Shown here piece after piece: positions 1-7,772 of a stretch of DNA of 9,598 bases; within the stretch, counting starts at the first letter, position 1, and each line of letters opens with the position of its first letter. The stretch is from Deltaproteobacteria bacterium (GTDB lineage Bacteria; Desulfobacterota; Desulfobacteria; Desulfobacterales; ETH-SRB1). The stretch spans positions 1-9,598 of the forward strand of contig JAJSZO010000092.1 in NCBI GenBank assembly GCA_030262795.1, given 5' to 3'. Both the position numbers and the translations under genes were made by a program. The notes under the pieces were generated by a model. The model had not been told where the DNA came from. It made no database searches and saw nothing but the letters and a program-made list of their open reading frames with translations.

Positions 1-807
1 GTGATGAGTATGCTGTGTGGTGAAATGGGGCTGGATCCTGTAGCCACAGGAGGAAATTTTGCAACGCTGATGGAATTGGTTGAGAAAAAAGCAGTCACTC
101 CCGAGGAACTCAAAATAGATATTTCATTTGGCAATGCTGATTCCATGATTGAAGCAATACGGTTGATTTCAACAAAAAAGGGTTATGCCAGAAGACTTGG
201 TCAGGGAGGAATGGCAATCTCCGAGTCTTTTAATATGCCGGAAATTTTTATGGGTGTAAAAGGTCTTTCTCTATCTCCTTTTGATCCCCGGGCTATTCAG
301 GGAATGGGGCTCCATTTTGCCACATGTAATTATGGGCCGCATCATTTATATGGCTATACTTTTATTGATGAACTTCTCAATGTTCATGAGAACCTTGATC
401 CATTAGAGACTCAAGGCAAAGCATCATTAGTAAAGAGCTATCAGGATAGTTCTGCTGTTGTGGATTCACTTGGTTTATGTAACTGGCCTTTGATGGGGTT
501 AAAATTTAATAATTATGTTCCCATGGTAAATAGCTGCCTGGGGACAAATTATAAGGCCGATGATCTGTTATCTATAGGTGAAAGAATCTGGAATATGGAG
601 CGCATATTTAACATGAAAGCCGGCTTCAATAAGGGCAATGACACTCTTCCTGAACGTTTTTTTAAAGAACCGATTCCGGATGGACCTGCTGAAGGCCAAA
701 TCAGTCATGTTAAGGAAATGCTTCCGGAATATTATCAATTAAGAGGATGGAGTGAGCAGGGGGAGCCTCTCTATGAGAAATTACAGGCGCTTGGACTGGA
801 GGAATAA
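1..807 (+). CDS. bamB: AOR-family tungsten oxidoreductase, C-terminal part (BamB-like)
   Basis: This is the last 268 residues of an aldehyde:ferredoxin oxidoreductase (AOR) family protein. The reading frame is open from the first base, so the GTG at 1-3 is an internal valine and the 5' part lies outside the window; full-length members have roughly 600-660 residues. Family landmarks visible are a GLDPVATG segment near residue 10 (pterin-binding region), a DPRAIQGMGLHFATC stretch near 95-109, and GLC ending at Cys160, which aligns with the last cysteine ligand of the AOR [4Fe-4S] cluster. GERIWNMERIFN and LPEYYQLRGW follow near the end. In class II benzoyl-CoA reductase, BamB carries W-bis-pterin and reduces the aromatic ring of benzoyl-CoA. 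The BamB call rests mainly on the downstream genes; the AOR family call is near certain. CNYGPHHLYG replaces the arginine-containing stretch of ordinary AORs as I remember it. Confidence 0.8.
   Translation: MMSMLCGEMGLDPVATGGNFATLMELVEKKAVTPEELKIDISFGNADSMIEAIRLISTKKGYARRLGQGGMAISESFNMPEIFMGVKGLSLSPFDPRAIQGMGLHFATCNYGPHHLYGYTFIDELLNVHENLDPLETQGKASLVKSYQDSSAVVDSLGLCNWPLMGLKFNNYVPMVNSCLGTNYKADDLLSIGERIWNMERIFNMKAGFNKGNDTLPERFFKEPIPDGPAEGQISHVKEMLPEYYQLRGWSEQGEPLYEKLQALGLEE
798..802 (+). promoter_or_regulatory. Ribosome binding site of bamC
   Basis: GGAGG lies 7 nt before the ATG at 810, inside the last codons of the preceding gene. It is one of the few strong Shine-Dalgarno sites in the operon and fixes the bamC start. 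Confidence 0.85.
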
Positions 808-809
808 TA

Positions 810-1184
810 ATGCCGAGAATAAAGATAGATCATGCCAAATGCACTGGTTGCAGGCATTGTGAGGTTGCATGTTCACTCAATCATGTGGTTAATACAGTAA
901 ATCCAAGGCGGGCACGCATAAGAGTGATGAGAGATGGTAACAGATATTATCCTGTGATAGCAGGTCCTTTTGTGGATGCCGCATGTACTTCTAAACAGTA
1001 TATTGTTATTGGTGATCAAACATATGACATGTGCGCATTCTGCAGAGCATCATGCCCGCAAAAACCTTATTTTATTGAAGCTGAAACAGGAATTCCCTTA
1101 AAGTGTGATTTCTGCGGTATACCACCGAGCCCATCTTGTGTAAGGTGGTGTAATACCGGGGCGCTGGAACTGGTAGAAGATTAA
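810..1184 (+). CDS. bamC: AOR-associated polyferredoxin (BamC-like)
   Basis: A 124-residue soluble iron-sulfur protein, with no signal peptide or membrane segment. Twelve cysteines are visible. A classical CxxCxxCxxxC group lies at residues 11-21. Cys75, 78 and 82 form a second group, perhaps completed by Cys59. The third group is Cys99, 102, 110 and 114. This layout resembles the four-cluster electron-transfer subunits related to HycB/DmsB, but shortened to about three [4Fe-4S] clusters. It begins 2 nt after the AOR stop, with GGAGG 7 nt before the ATG. In the Bam complex, BamC binds BamB and wires its active site to the Hdr/Nuo-like module; the same role is inferred here from adjacency. A similar ferredoxin also accompanies AORs of other function, so the family assignment is firmer than the benzoyl-CoA role. 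Confidence 0.8.
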   Translation: MPRIKIDHAKCTGCRHCEVACSLNHVVNTVNPRRARIRVMRDGNRYYPVIAGPFVDAACTSKQYIVIGDQTYDMCAFCRASCPQKPYFIEAETGIPLKCDFCGIPPSPSCVRWCNTGALELVED

Positions 1185-1188
1185 ACAA

Positions 1189-4100
1189 ATGAAAAACAAT
1201 AATAGAGATAACAAGCTTGTTGGCGCTGTGATGGTTGTTGGCGGTGGAATTACCGGAATACAGGCAGCCATGGATTTGTATGAAGCCGGTTATTATGTTT
1301 ATCTGGTTGAACGGTCATCAGCCATAGGCGGAATCATGGCCGGTCTGGATAAGACATTTCCTACCAATGACTGTGCTATCTGAATACTTGCGCCTAAGCT
1401 GGTGGAGGCCGGTCGGTCTCCCAATATAAAAATTATTACAAATGCAGAAATTAAAGAAGTTTCCGGTATTGCAGGAAATTTTTTTGTAAAAATTTTATGT
1501 TCTCCCCGTTATGTAGATACAACAAAATGCACTAATTGTGGTGTTTGTGCCCAATACTGCCCTGTTACCATCCCGGATCCTCATAACCGGAATTTATCAC
1601 TCAGAAAAGCCATTGATATTCAATATACCCAGGCTGTTCCTTCATCTTATTCCGTTAATCCTGATTATTGCCTGTTTCTGAATAGAAAAGAATGTAAGCA
1701 ATGCACACGAGCCTGTCAGACCGGAGCCATTAATTTTGATCAAAAACCAGAGGTATCCGAGTATCACGTTGGTTCTATAATTATGGCTACAGGTTTTAAT
1801 GAATGTGATGCAGGTAGTATAGAGTCATACGGTTATAAGGATTCTCCAAATATTGTAACGGGCCTTGAATTTGAGCGTATATCAAGCGCTTCCGGACCTT
1901 ACATGGGAAAGATTTTAAGACCATCTGATTTGAAAAAGCCAAAGAAGATTGCTTTTATTCAATGCGCTGGTTCCCGCACACAAATATCAGGAAAAAGCTA
2001 CTGTTCTTCGGTTTGCTGTAAATATGCCGTTAAGGATGCCATAGTTGCACTTGAGCATGAACCGGATCTGGATATTACAATATTCTTTATGGATATGAGG
2101 CTGTATGGCAAAGGCTTTGAGACTTTCTATGAAAGAGCAAGAAAAAGCGGTGTAACTTTTATCCGTTCCAGGGTTCCTGAGATTAAACATGATAAAAATA
2201 CTGAAGATCTTGTAATAGAATATATTAAAGAAGATGGAACCCTGCATCATGATACATTCAATCTCATTGTACTCCCAATGGGCCTGGAACCACATAAAGA
2301 AAATTATTCTCTGGCAAAGGCTGCCGGCATTAAGCTGAACACCCATGGTTTTTTTCAGGCAGGTCTTTTTAACCCTCTTAACACTATTAGAGAAGGTATT
2401 TATGTTGCAGGTGGATGTAAAGGGCCGATGCCCCTGCCTGACAGCGTTATGCAGGCAAGCGGGGCAGCAGTTTGTGCTTCGGAACTGCTGAAAAAGTCAC
2501 GTGGCACGCTGATCTCTGAAAAAACATTTGTTGAAGAAATATCTATTGACCGGGAAGATTTGAGAATAGGGGTTTTTGTATGCAATTGCGGGAAGAATAT
2601 TGGTGGAGTTGTGGATGTCGCTGGCGTTAAAAAATATGCTGAGACACTTCCCGGCGTTGCAATCAGTACTGATAATGTTTATTCCTGCTCAGAAGATACA
2701 CAGGCTTTGATAAAGGAAACTGTCATTAATGAAAAGCTTAACCGCGTTGTTGTTGCAGCATGTACTCCCAGAACACATGAACCGTTATTTCAAACAACTA
2801 TAAGGGAAGCAGGATTAAATAAATGCCTTTTTGAAATGGTTAATATCCGCGATCAGTGTTCCTGGGTGCATGCATATGAGAAAGAAGAGGCAACTCAAAA
2901 GGCAAAAGATCTTATTCGCATGGCTGTTGCAAAGGCCAGGCTGATTCAACCCCTTGCCGAGCCTGTTATAGAGATTATCCCAAAGGCATTGGTTATTGGC
3001 GGAGGACTTGCCGGTATGACTGCCGCATTATCTTTGGCAGAGCAGGGATTTGAATGTCATCTGATTGAAAAAACATCCGTATTGGGAGGCAATCTTCGCA
3101 ACATTCATTATACCTCAGAGGGCGAAGATCCAAAGTTATATTTAAACGAGCTTATTGATAAGGTAAACAACCACAATCTTATTAATGTTATTACAGAATC
3201 CGAGGTGGAAAGCGTCAATGGATTTGTGGGTAATTTTCACACAGTTATAACAAAAAGCGCAGATCATGGACCTGATCGTGAAGAGTTGAAACATGGAATC
3301 ATCATTCTTGCAAATGGTGCAGCAGTTTATGAGCCTGATGAATATTTGTATGGAAAGAGCGAGAATGTTTTACTCCAGCATGTATTGGAAGAAAGGATTG
3401 CTTCCGGCAAATTTATACCGGCCAAAGAAGATTCAATTGTTATGATTCAATGCGTTGGTTCACGTGATGACAATCATTCATATTGCAGCAGTATCTGTTG
3501 CAGTATGGCTGTTAAAAATGCCTTAAAAATTAAAGAAATAAATCCTGCGACCAATGTTTACATCCTGTACCGTGACATAATGCTATATGGTTTTCATGAG
3601 GATTTCTATAAAGATGCCAGAGATAGAGGAGTTGTCTTCATTAGATATGACATAAAACATAAGCCGGATGTTACAGAAATTGACGGCGGGGTTTGTGTAA
3701 CTGTCAGGGATCCAATCATAAATAAGGATGTTGTTATAGACGCCAAGATTTTAGCTTTAAGCACTGCAATCATTCCAGGGAAAGATGAGAAATTAGAAAA
3801 AGCTTTACCTGTAACTAAATCAGCAGAGGGTTTCTTTTTGGAGTCACATGTACAATTAAAGCCGGTGGACTCATATGTTGACGGGATTTATATCTGTGGT
3901 ATGTCCCAATTCCCCAAGCCGATTGATGAATCAATTTTTCAGGCCAAGGCGGCAGCATCTCAGGCTTCTATTTTGCTTGCACGAGGATATGTGAAGACCG
4001 AACCCATCGTATCTTCCTGTGATACAGATAAGTGTATCGGCTGTGGCATTTGCGAGTATTTCTGTCCATATAATGCAATAAAAATGATTAGAATTAACAA

Positions 4101-4245
4101 GAAAAGGAAGGCAAAGATTGTTGTGGCAGCATGTAAAGGGTGTGGTGTTTGTTCATCATATTGTCCTGCAAGAGCTATAAGTATGGGTAAATTTACAGAT
4201 GAGCAGATTTTAGCTCAAATTAAGGCATTTGGGGATAAAATTTAG
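1189..4245 (+). CDS. bamE: Selenocysteine-containing double HdrA-type flavoprotein (BamE-like)
   Basis: The gene encodes 1018 residues if the in-frame TGA at 1381-1383 is read as selenocysteine 65. The first HdrA unit has a dinucleotide-binding GGGITG near residues 18-23 and the family motif NDCxxC as NDCAI-Sec. An inserted ferredoxin follows with Cys114-124 and Cys161-176, then QCAGSR and CSSVCC near 272-277. A complete second HdrA follows. It has its own N-terminal domain (VCNCG at 464-468, later AACTPRTHEP and QCSWVH), a second FAD motif GGGLAG near 604, and two C-terminal [4Fe-4S] sets (Cys949-959 and Cys982-992). The second unit lacks the DCxxC motif. HdrA is the flavin-bifurcating core of heterodisulfide-reductase-like complexes; in Bam it is proposed to split electrons toward the ring-reducing unit. 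ATG 1189 is 4 nt after bamC, but the Shine-Dalgarno site is weak. Starting at 1402 would delete the FAD motif, so the single-gene reading is preferred. Confidence 0.88.
1381..1383 (+). other. UGA selenocysteine codon 65 in the HdrA-like protein
   Basis: The frame continues uninterrupted on both sides of this TGA, and the protein after it (ILAPKLVEAGR) is the normal HdrA continuation. HdrA proteins have a conserved Cys at this place in an NDCxxC-ILxPK context, so UGA replaces a Cys codon exactly where Sec-containing HdrA proteins are known in some methanogens and deltaproteobacteria. A hairpin of SECIS type follows. Confidence 0.9.
1404..1421 (+). promoter_or_regulatory. Bacterial SECIS element for the HdrA-like gene
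   Basis: GGAGGCC (1404-1410) pairs with GGTCTCC (1415-1421) through seven base pairs, one of them G-U, closing a GGTC loop at 1411-1414. The loop starts 28 nt after the UGA. A G followed by U in a small apical loop 16-37 nt from the UGA is what the bacterial SECIS consensus asks for to bind SelB. The hairpin is part of the coding sequence. Confidence 0.75.
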
Positions 4246-4251
4246 GAATTT

Positions 4252-4255
4252 AGGA
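4252..4255 (+). promoter_or_regulatory. Ribosome binding site of bamF
   Basis: AGGA lies 8 nt before the ATG at 4264. It is the second of two adjacent TTTAGGAA copies (4241-4256); the first contains the stop codon of the preceding gene. Confidence 0.55.
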
Positions 4256-4263
4256 ATAAAATT

Positions 4264-4869
4264 ATGGCAAACGAACCCAAAATACTTGGCTTCTTATGTA
4301 ACTGGTGCTGTTATGCGGCGGCAGATTCAGCAGGTGTAGCAAGATTCCAGTATCCTCCTAATATAAGAGTGATCAGGGTGATGTGCACCGGAAGGATAGA
4401 TCCTGTTTTTATACTTGAAGGATTTATTAATGGAGCTGATGGCATATTTGTTGGCGGGTGACATCCGGGCGAGTGCCATTACCGGTCTGGTAATTATGAA
4501 ATCATAAACAAAATTGCATTTATAAGAATGATACTTAAGAGCCTGAAAATTAATACAGACAGAGTTGCTCTTGAATGGGCGTCCGCTGCTGAAGGCCCTG
4601 TTTTTGTTAAGTTGATTACTGAATTTACTAATAAAATAAAAGATATTGGGACGTTGGGTTCCAGCGAAGGCCTTAATCGTGAAGAACTGATGCGTAAAAT
4701 GAAAGCCGCAAGTATGGCTGTAAAAGGTATGAAACTAAGGATGGCCTTTGCAAAACAGGCAAAACAGATGAAAAAAGATAAAGCATATGGTCATCTGCCG
4801 TCAAAAGAAAAGCTATTGACGGTTTTGATAAATGAAATGGCTCGGTATGAGAAATTATGTGAAACATGA
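4264..4869 (+). CDS. bamF: Selenocysteine-containing MvhD-type electron-transfer protein (BamF-like)
   Basis: The gene encodes 201 residues with selenocysteine 66 at the in-frame TGA 4459-4461. The N-terminal two-thirds is a clear MvhD/FlpD domain: ILGFLCNWCCYAAAD at residues 7-21, RVMCTGRIDP at 38-47, then DGIFVGG-Sec-HPGECHY and GNYE. The conserved cysteines of this domain bind a [2Fe-2S] cluster; Sec occupies the position usually held by the Cys of GCHPGDCHY. MvhD passes electrons between a hydrogenase or dehydrogenase module and HdrA, so here it would link the NuoEFG-like subunits to the neighbouring HdrA-like protein. Residues after about 115 are basic and lysine-rich, are less typical of the family and contain one cysteine near the end. 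In Geobacter, BamF is the MvhD-like selenoprotein, which supports the assignment. AGGA precedes the ATG by 8 nt. Confidence 0.9.
4459..4461 (+). other. UGA selenocysteine codon 66 in the MvhD-like protein
   Basis: TGA stands at the first Cys of the family motif GCHPGDCHY, followed in frame by HPGECHYRSGNYE. Sec at this place is known for MvhD/VhuD-type proteins and for BamF. There is no loss of frame and a SECIS-type hairpin follows. Confidence 0.93.
4478..4494 (+). promoter_or_regulatory. Bacterial SECIS element for the MvhD-like gene
   Basis: ATTACC (4478-4483) and GGTAAT (4489-4494) form a perfect six-pair stem with the loop GGTCT (4484-4488). The loop begins 23 nt after the UGA, within the usual bacterial spacing. 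It shares the GGUC loop start with the element in the HdrA-like gene. Confidence 0.78.
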
Positions 4870-4873
4870 CATT

Positions 4874-5341
4874 ATGGAAAAAGTTCTTTTACAAAAAGCA
4901 GATTCCGGATTCAAAGACGAGATCGCTCAAAAAATAGGCATAGAAGAAATTAAACCCTGCTATACATGCGGTTCATGCACAGGGGTTTGCCCTGTGCGGA
5001 AAGTAATAGAGGATTTCGATCCGCGGCGTATTATACATATGATAATTCTGGGAATGAGAGAAGAAGTTCTTTCATCGGATCTAATCTGGTTCTGCTGTCT
5101 TTGTAATTCTTGTTATTTTGTTTGTCCGCAAGGAATACGATTTAGCAGGATAGCCGCAGAACTACAGAAAATGGCGTTATCTGAGAAATATGTTGATGAA
5201 AACTTCTTAAAAAGACTGGAACCTGTTAATGATTTTTTGCAGGATTTATGCCGGGTAACGATGTTTAAGAAGGTAAATGAAGGTTTTCGGGGTACACACA
5301 CAATGCCTTGCTGGCAGAAAGATACAGTGAAAAACGGTTAA
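4874..5341 (+). CDS. hdrC: HdrC-type iron-sulfur subunit
   Basis: This is a 155-residue protein when started at ATG 4874, 4 nt after the bamF stop. In-frame ATGs at 4832 and 4847 would overlap bamF; none has a good Shine-Dalgarno site, so the start is uncertain. Two CxxCxxCxxxCP motifs, Cys29-39 (CYTCGSCTGVCP) and Cys74-84 (CCLCNSCYFVCP), with DPRRIIHMIILG between them, are typical of HdrC. HdrC relays electrons from HdrA to the HdrB catalytic subunit through two [4Fe-4S] clusters. No HdrB or CCG-domain gene is in the window. The described Geobacter bam order has no separate HdrC between bamF and bamG, so this gene may supply part of the job done there by BamD. The last residues (KDTVKNG) and the stop codon run into a 7-bp repeat array, suggesting a rewritten C-terminus. 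Confidence 0.82.
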   Translation: MEKVLLQKADSGFKDEIAQKIGIEEIKPCYTCGSCTGVCPVRKVIEDFDPRRIIHMIILGMREEVLSSDLIWFCCLCNSCYFVCPQGIRFSRIAAELQKMALSEKYVDENFLKRLEPVNDFLQDLCRVTMFKKVNEGFRGTHTMPCWQKDTVKNG

Positions 5342-5377
5342 CAGTTTACGGTTCACGGTTAACAGTTCACGGTTTAT
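5336..5377 (+). repeat. Degenerate 7-bp tandem repeat array, hdrC-bamG junction
   Basis: Six consecutive heptamers read GGTTAAC, AGTTTAC, GGTTCAC, GGTTAAC, AGTTCAC and GGTTTAT. The first supplies the TAA of the upstream gene and the last ends 2 nt before the ATG of the next gene. The same unit, more perfect, recurs at 7705-7732. Translating through the array yields LTVYGSRLTVHG, a low-complexity product that should not be taken as protein. Confidence 0.88.
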
Positions 5378-5379
5378 AT

Positions 5380-5847
5380 ATGGTTTTTGAAAAAATTGAT
5401 CGCATTTTAGAAGAACATGAATACAAGCATTCAGCAGTAATCAGTATTATGCAGGATGTTCAGGGTATTGAAAATTATCTTCCTGAAGATACTCTTCGTT
5501 ATATCTCTGAAAAGCTGGAGCTGAATCTGACAAGGATTTTTGACATTGCCACATTTTACAAGACCTTCAGCTTAACACCGAGGGGACGTCATACAATCAG
5601 GGTTTGCAGTGGTACAGCATGCCATCTTGGTGGTGCTGTGAAAAATCTGGAGCAAATTCAAAGGACAATAAATATTCAGGAAGGGGAAACTACAGATGAT
5701 CGTATGTTTTCTCTTGAGACTGTTAACTGCCTCGGTGCATGTGCCCTGGCTCCCGTGATGGTAATTGACGAAGATTACTATGATGCAGTTAATCCTGGGA
5801 AGATAGAAAAAATTTTATCCCCATATCGTTTAGAACCAGAGGTGTAA
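5380..5847 (+). CDS. bamG: NuoE-type [2Fe-2S] subunit (BamG-like)
   Basis: A 155-residue thioredoxin-fold ferredoxin of the NuoE/HoxE/HndA type. The [2Fe-2S] ligands are visible as Cys76 and Cys81 (CSGTAC) and Cys117 and Cys121 (CLGAC), followed by LAPVMVIDEDYY, the usual family ending. The N-terminal helical part contains LPEDTLRYISEKL and IFDIATFYKTFSL. ATG 5380 is chosen because a longer frame from 5308 would read through the 7-bp repeat array and give repeat-derived sequence, whereas MVFEKIDRIL resembles ordinary NuoE starts. No clear Shine-Dalgarno site precedes it. With the NuoF-type protein encoded next, it would form an NAD(H)-oxidising module delivering electrons to the Hdr-like part of the complex. 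Confidence 0.9.
   Translation: MVFEKIDRILEEHEYKHSAVISIMQDVQGIENYLPEDTLRYISEKLELNLTRIFDIATFYKTFSLTPRGRHTIRVCSGTACHLGGAVKNLEQIQRTINIQEGETTDDRMFSLETVNCLGACALAPVMVIDEDYYDAVNPGKIEKILSPYRLEPEV
5838..5842 (+). promoter_or_regulatory. Ribosome binding site deciding the TTG start of bamH
   Basis: AGAGG lies 9 nt before TTG 5852, at the end of the preceding gene. The next in-frame ATG is codon 30, directly before the first cluster cysteine, so the TTG with this site is the sensible start. Confidence 0.65.
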
Positions 5848-5851
5848 CAGG

Positions 5852-7705
5852 TTGAAACAAATCAAAACCATATCAGATCTTGAAGATTTAAGAAAATCCA
5901 TTCTTAAGCAAAGAGACCCTGAGAAAATTACTATCAGGATGTGTCTCAGCACTGGATGCAGAGCAAAAAAATCGATCAAGGTTATTTCCGCTTTGGAGGA
6001 TGAGTTAAATAATCAAGGTTTTCAGGGAAAGGTAGAAATTAAAAGAACCGGATGTCATGGCTTTTGTGAAATGGGCCCTATTATGGTGATAGAGCCGGCA
6101 AATATTTTCTATCGTCAAGTTACATCCGGAGATATAGCGGATATAGTTTCCGAGACAATTTTAAAAGGCAATATTGTTAAACGACTTTTGTGGAAAGACG
6201 CCGGAACAAAGGAATATACAAAAACAGAACGAGAACTTCCTTTATATAAAAAACAAAAAAAACATCTATCTTATAACAGCGGCAAGATAGATCCAACGGA
6301 TATTGAAGACTATATTGCAGCAGATGGATATTCTGCTTTGTGTAAAGCCTTAAGTGCTATGACTCCGGCAGAAATAGTGGAAACAGTTGCTGCCTCAGGA
6401 TTACGGGGCAGGGGAGGGGGAGGATTTCCAACAGGTCTTAAATGGAGGATATGCAGTACTGCCCCAAGTGATATTAAGTATATTATTGCCAATGGTGACG
6501 AAGGTGATCCCGGAGCTTTTATGGACCGCAGCCTGATGGAAGGTGATCCGCATCGTATTATTGAAGGCATGATAATAGCTGCTTTTGCAATAGGGGCAGG
6601 TCAGGGATTTCTTTATGTAAGGGAAGAATATCCTATAGCAATAGAGCATTTGTCCCTGGCTATACAAAAGGCCAAAGAATATGGGCTGCTGGGAAACAAT
6701 ATTTTGGGCAAAGGATTTGATTTCAATATAGCGATAAATAAAGGAGCTGGTGCCTTTGTATGTGGTGAAGAAACAGCACTTATAATTTCAATTGAAGGTA
6801 AAAGCGGCACACCACGATCAAGACCTCCTTATCCTGCTTTTGAGGGATTATGGGAAAAACCTACAATTATAAATAACGTAGAAACTTTGGGAAATATACC
6901 ACAGATTATTTTAAAGGGCGCTGATTGGTATTCGAATATTGGAACAAGCACCAGTAAGGGTACCAAGATATTTTCTCTGGTGGGGAAGGTTAGAAATACC
7001 GGTTTGGTAGAAGTTGAGATGGGAATGACCCTTAGAGAAATAATTTTTGATATAGGAGGAGGAATCAGAAAAAACAGACAATTTAAGGCGGTTCAAACAG
7101 GTGGTCCTTCCGGAGGCTGCATTCCAATCAGTAAGATAGATATGCCGGTTGATTACGACAGCCTTAGAGAAGCCGGGGCCATCATGGGCTCTGGTGGTAT
7201 GATCGTTATGGACGAAACATCCTGTATGGTGGATATAGCCAGATATTTTCTTAACTTTTTGTTGTTTGAATCATGCGGCAAATGCGTTCCATGTAGAGAA
7301 GGCTTGAAACAGATGCATCATATTCTGACAAATATTTGCGAAGGGAATGGAGAAAAAGGAGATATCAAGGCTCTTACCGAACTTGGCCATTTTATGATTT
7401 CGACTTCTTTGTGCGGTCTTGGCGCAACTGCGCCCAATCCTGTTCTAAGTACTCTGCGCTATTTTCATGATGAATACGTTGCTCATATTTATGATAAAAA
7501 ATGTTTGGCTGGTGTTTGTAAGAATCTTTTTGAATACATGATTGACGAAACATTATGTAACGGTTGTACGCTATGCAAGATTAGATGCCCTGAAAAAGCG
7601 ATTTCAGGTGAAAAGAAAAAACCACACAGAATAGATACAGCAAAATGTATTAAATGCGGAATTTGTTATAATTCATGTAAAAAACAGGCTGTTATAGTGA
7701 TATAG
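5852..7705 (+). CDS. bamH: NuoF-type NAD(H)/FMN flavoprotein with extra ferredoxin domains (BamH-like)
   Basis: The protein has 617 residues, starting at TTG 4 nt after the bamG stop. Domains in order: a thioredoxin-like [2Fe-2S] domain with Cys31, 36, 68 and 72; the NuoF core with the NAD/FMN loops GLRGRGGGGFPTG (183-195) and NGDEGDPGAF (214-223) and GAGAFVCGEET; the [4Fe-4S] site SCGKCVPCREG with Cys475, 478, 481 and distal Cys521; and a C-terminal two-cluster ferredoxin with Cys569-579 and Cys599-609. This is the same order as in NADP-reducing hydrogenase HndC and bifurcating-hydrogenase HydB, soluble diaphorases that exchange electrons with NAD(P)(H) or ferredoxin. In the Bam complex it is the probable NAD-reactive entry or exit site. 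All expected motif residues are present. Its stop codon TAG shares its G with the start of the next repeat array. Confidence 0.93.
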   Translation: MKQIKTISDLEDLRKSILKQRDPEKITIRMCLSTGCRAKKSIKVISALEDELNNQGFQGKVEIKRTGCHGFCEMGPIMVIEPANIFYRQVTSGDIADIVSETILKGNIVKRLLWKDAGTKEYTKTERELPLYKKQKKHLSYNSGKIDPTDIEDYIAADGYSALCKALSAMTPAEIVETVAASGLRGRGGGGFPTGLKWRICSTAPSDIKYIIANGDEGDPGAFMDRSLMEGDPHRIIEGMIIAAFAIGAGQGFLYVREEYPIAIEHLSLAIQKAKEYGLLGNNILGKGFDFNIAINKGAGAFVCGEETALIISIEGKSGTPRSRPPYPAFEGLWEKPTIINNVETLGNIPQIILKGADWYSNIGTSTSKGTKIFSLVGKVRNTGLVEVEMGMTLREIIFDIGGGIRKNRQFKAVQTGGPSGGCIPISKIDMPVDYDSLREAGAIMGSGGMIVMDETSCMVDIARYFLNFLLFESCGKCVPCREGLKQMHHILTNICEGNGEKGDIKALTELGHFMISTSLCGLGATAPNPVLSTLRYFHDEYVAHIYDKKCLAGVCKNLFEYMIDETLCNGCTLCKIRCPEKAISGEKKKPHRIDTAKCIKCGICYNSCKKQAVIVI

Positions 7706-7744
7706 GTTCACGGTTCACGGTTCACGGTTCACGGCTTCAAGGTT
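7705..7744 (+). repeat. GGTTCAC heptamer array, left arm of the bamH-bamI inverted repeat
   Basis: Four perfect GGTTCAC units (7705-7732) are followed by GGCTTCAAGGTT. The first base is the last base of the bamH stop codon. The arm is complementary to 7773-7811 apart from one bulge and a few mismatches. Confidence 0.92.
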
Positions 7745-7772
7745 AGAGAACAATAAAGAAATCAAGGCAATC

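Noticed and set aside
1189..1383. A separate 64-residue gene ending at TGA 1381, with a second gene starting at 1402
   Set aside because: The FAD motif and the NDCxxC motif of one HdrA unit span the TGA, the frame is unbroken, and a SECIS-type hairpin follows, so a single selenoprotein gene explains it better than a nonsense mutation.
1987..2346. Antisense reading frame on the - strand inside bamE, and similar ones at 2400-2585, 4673-4867, 5113-5301, 6310-6810, 6911-7096 and 8136-8345
   Set aside because: All lie opposite well-recognised iron-sulfur protein genes, show no family motif and look like chance open frames.
4264..4461. Truncated MvhD pseudogene and a separate gene from 4528
   Set aside because: The sequence after the TGA continues the MvhD motif without loss, and 4528 has no ribosome binding site.
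5308..5379. N-terminal extension of the NuoE-type protein
   Set aside because: It overlaps the end of hdrC and is mostly a translation of the 7-bp repeat array; the family start fits ATG 5380.
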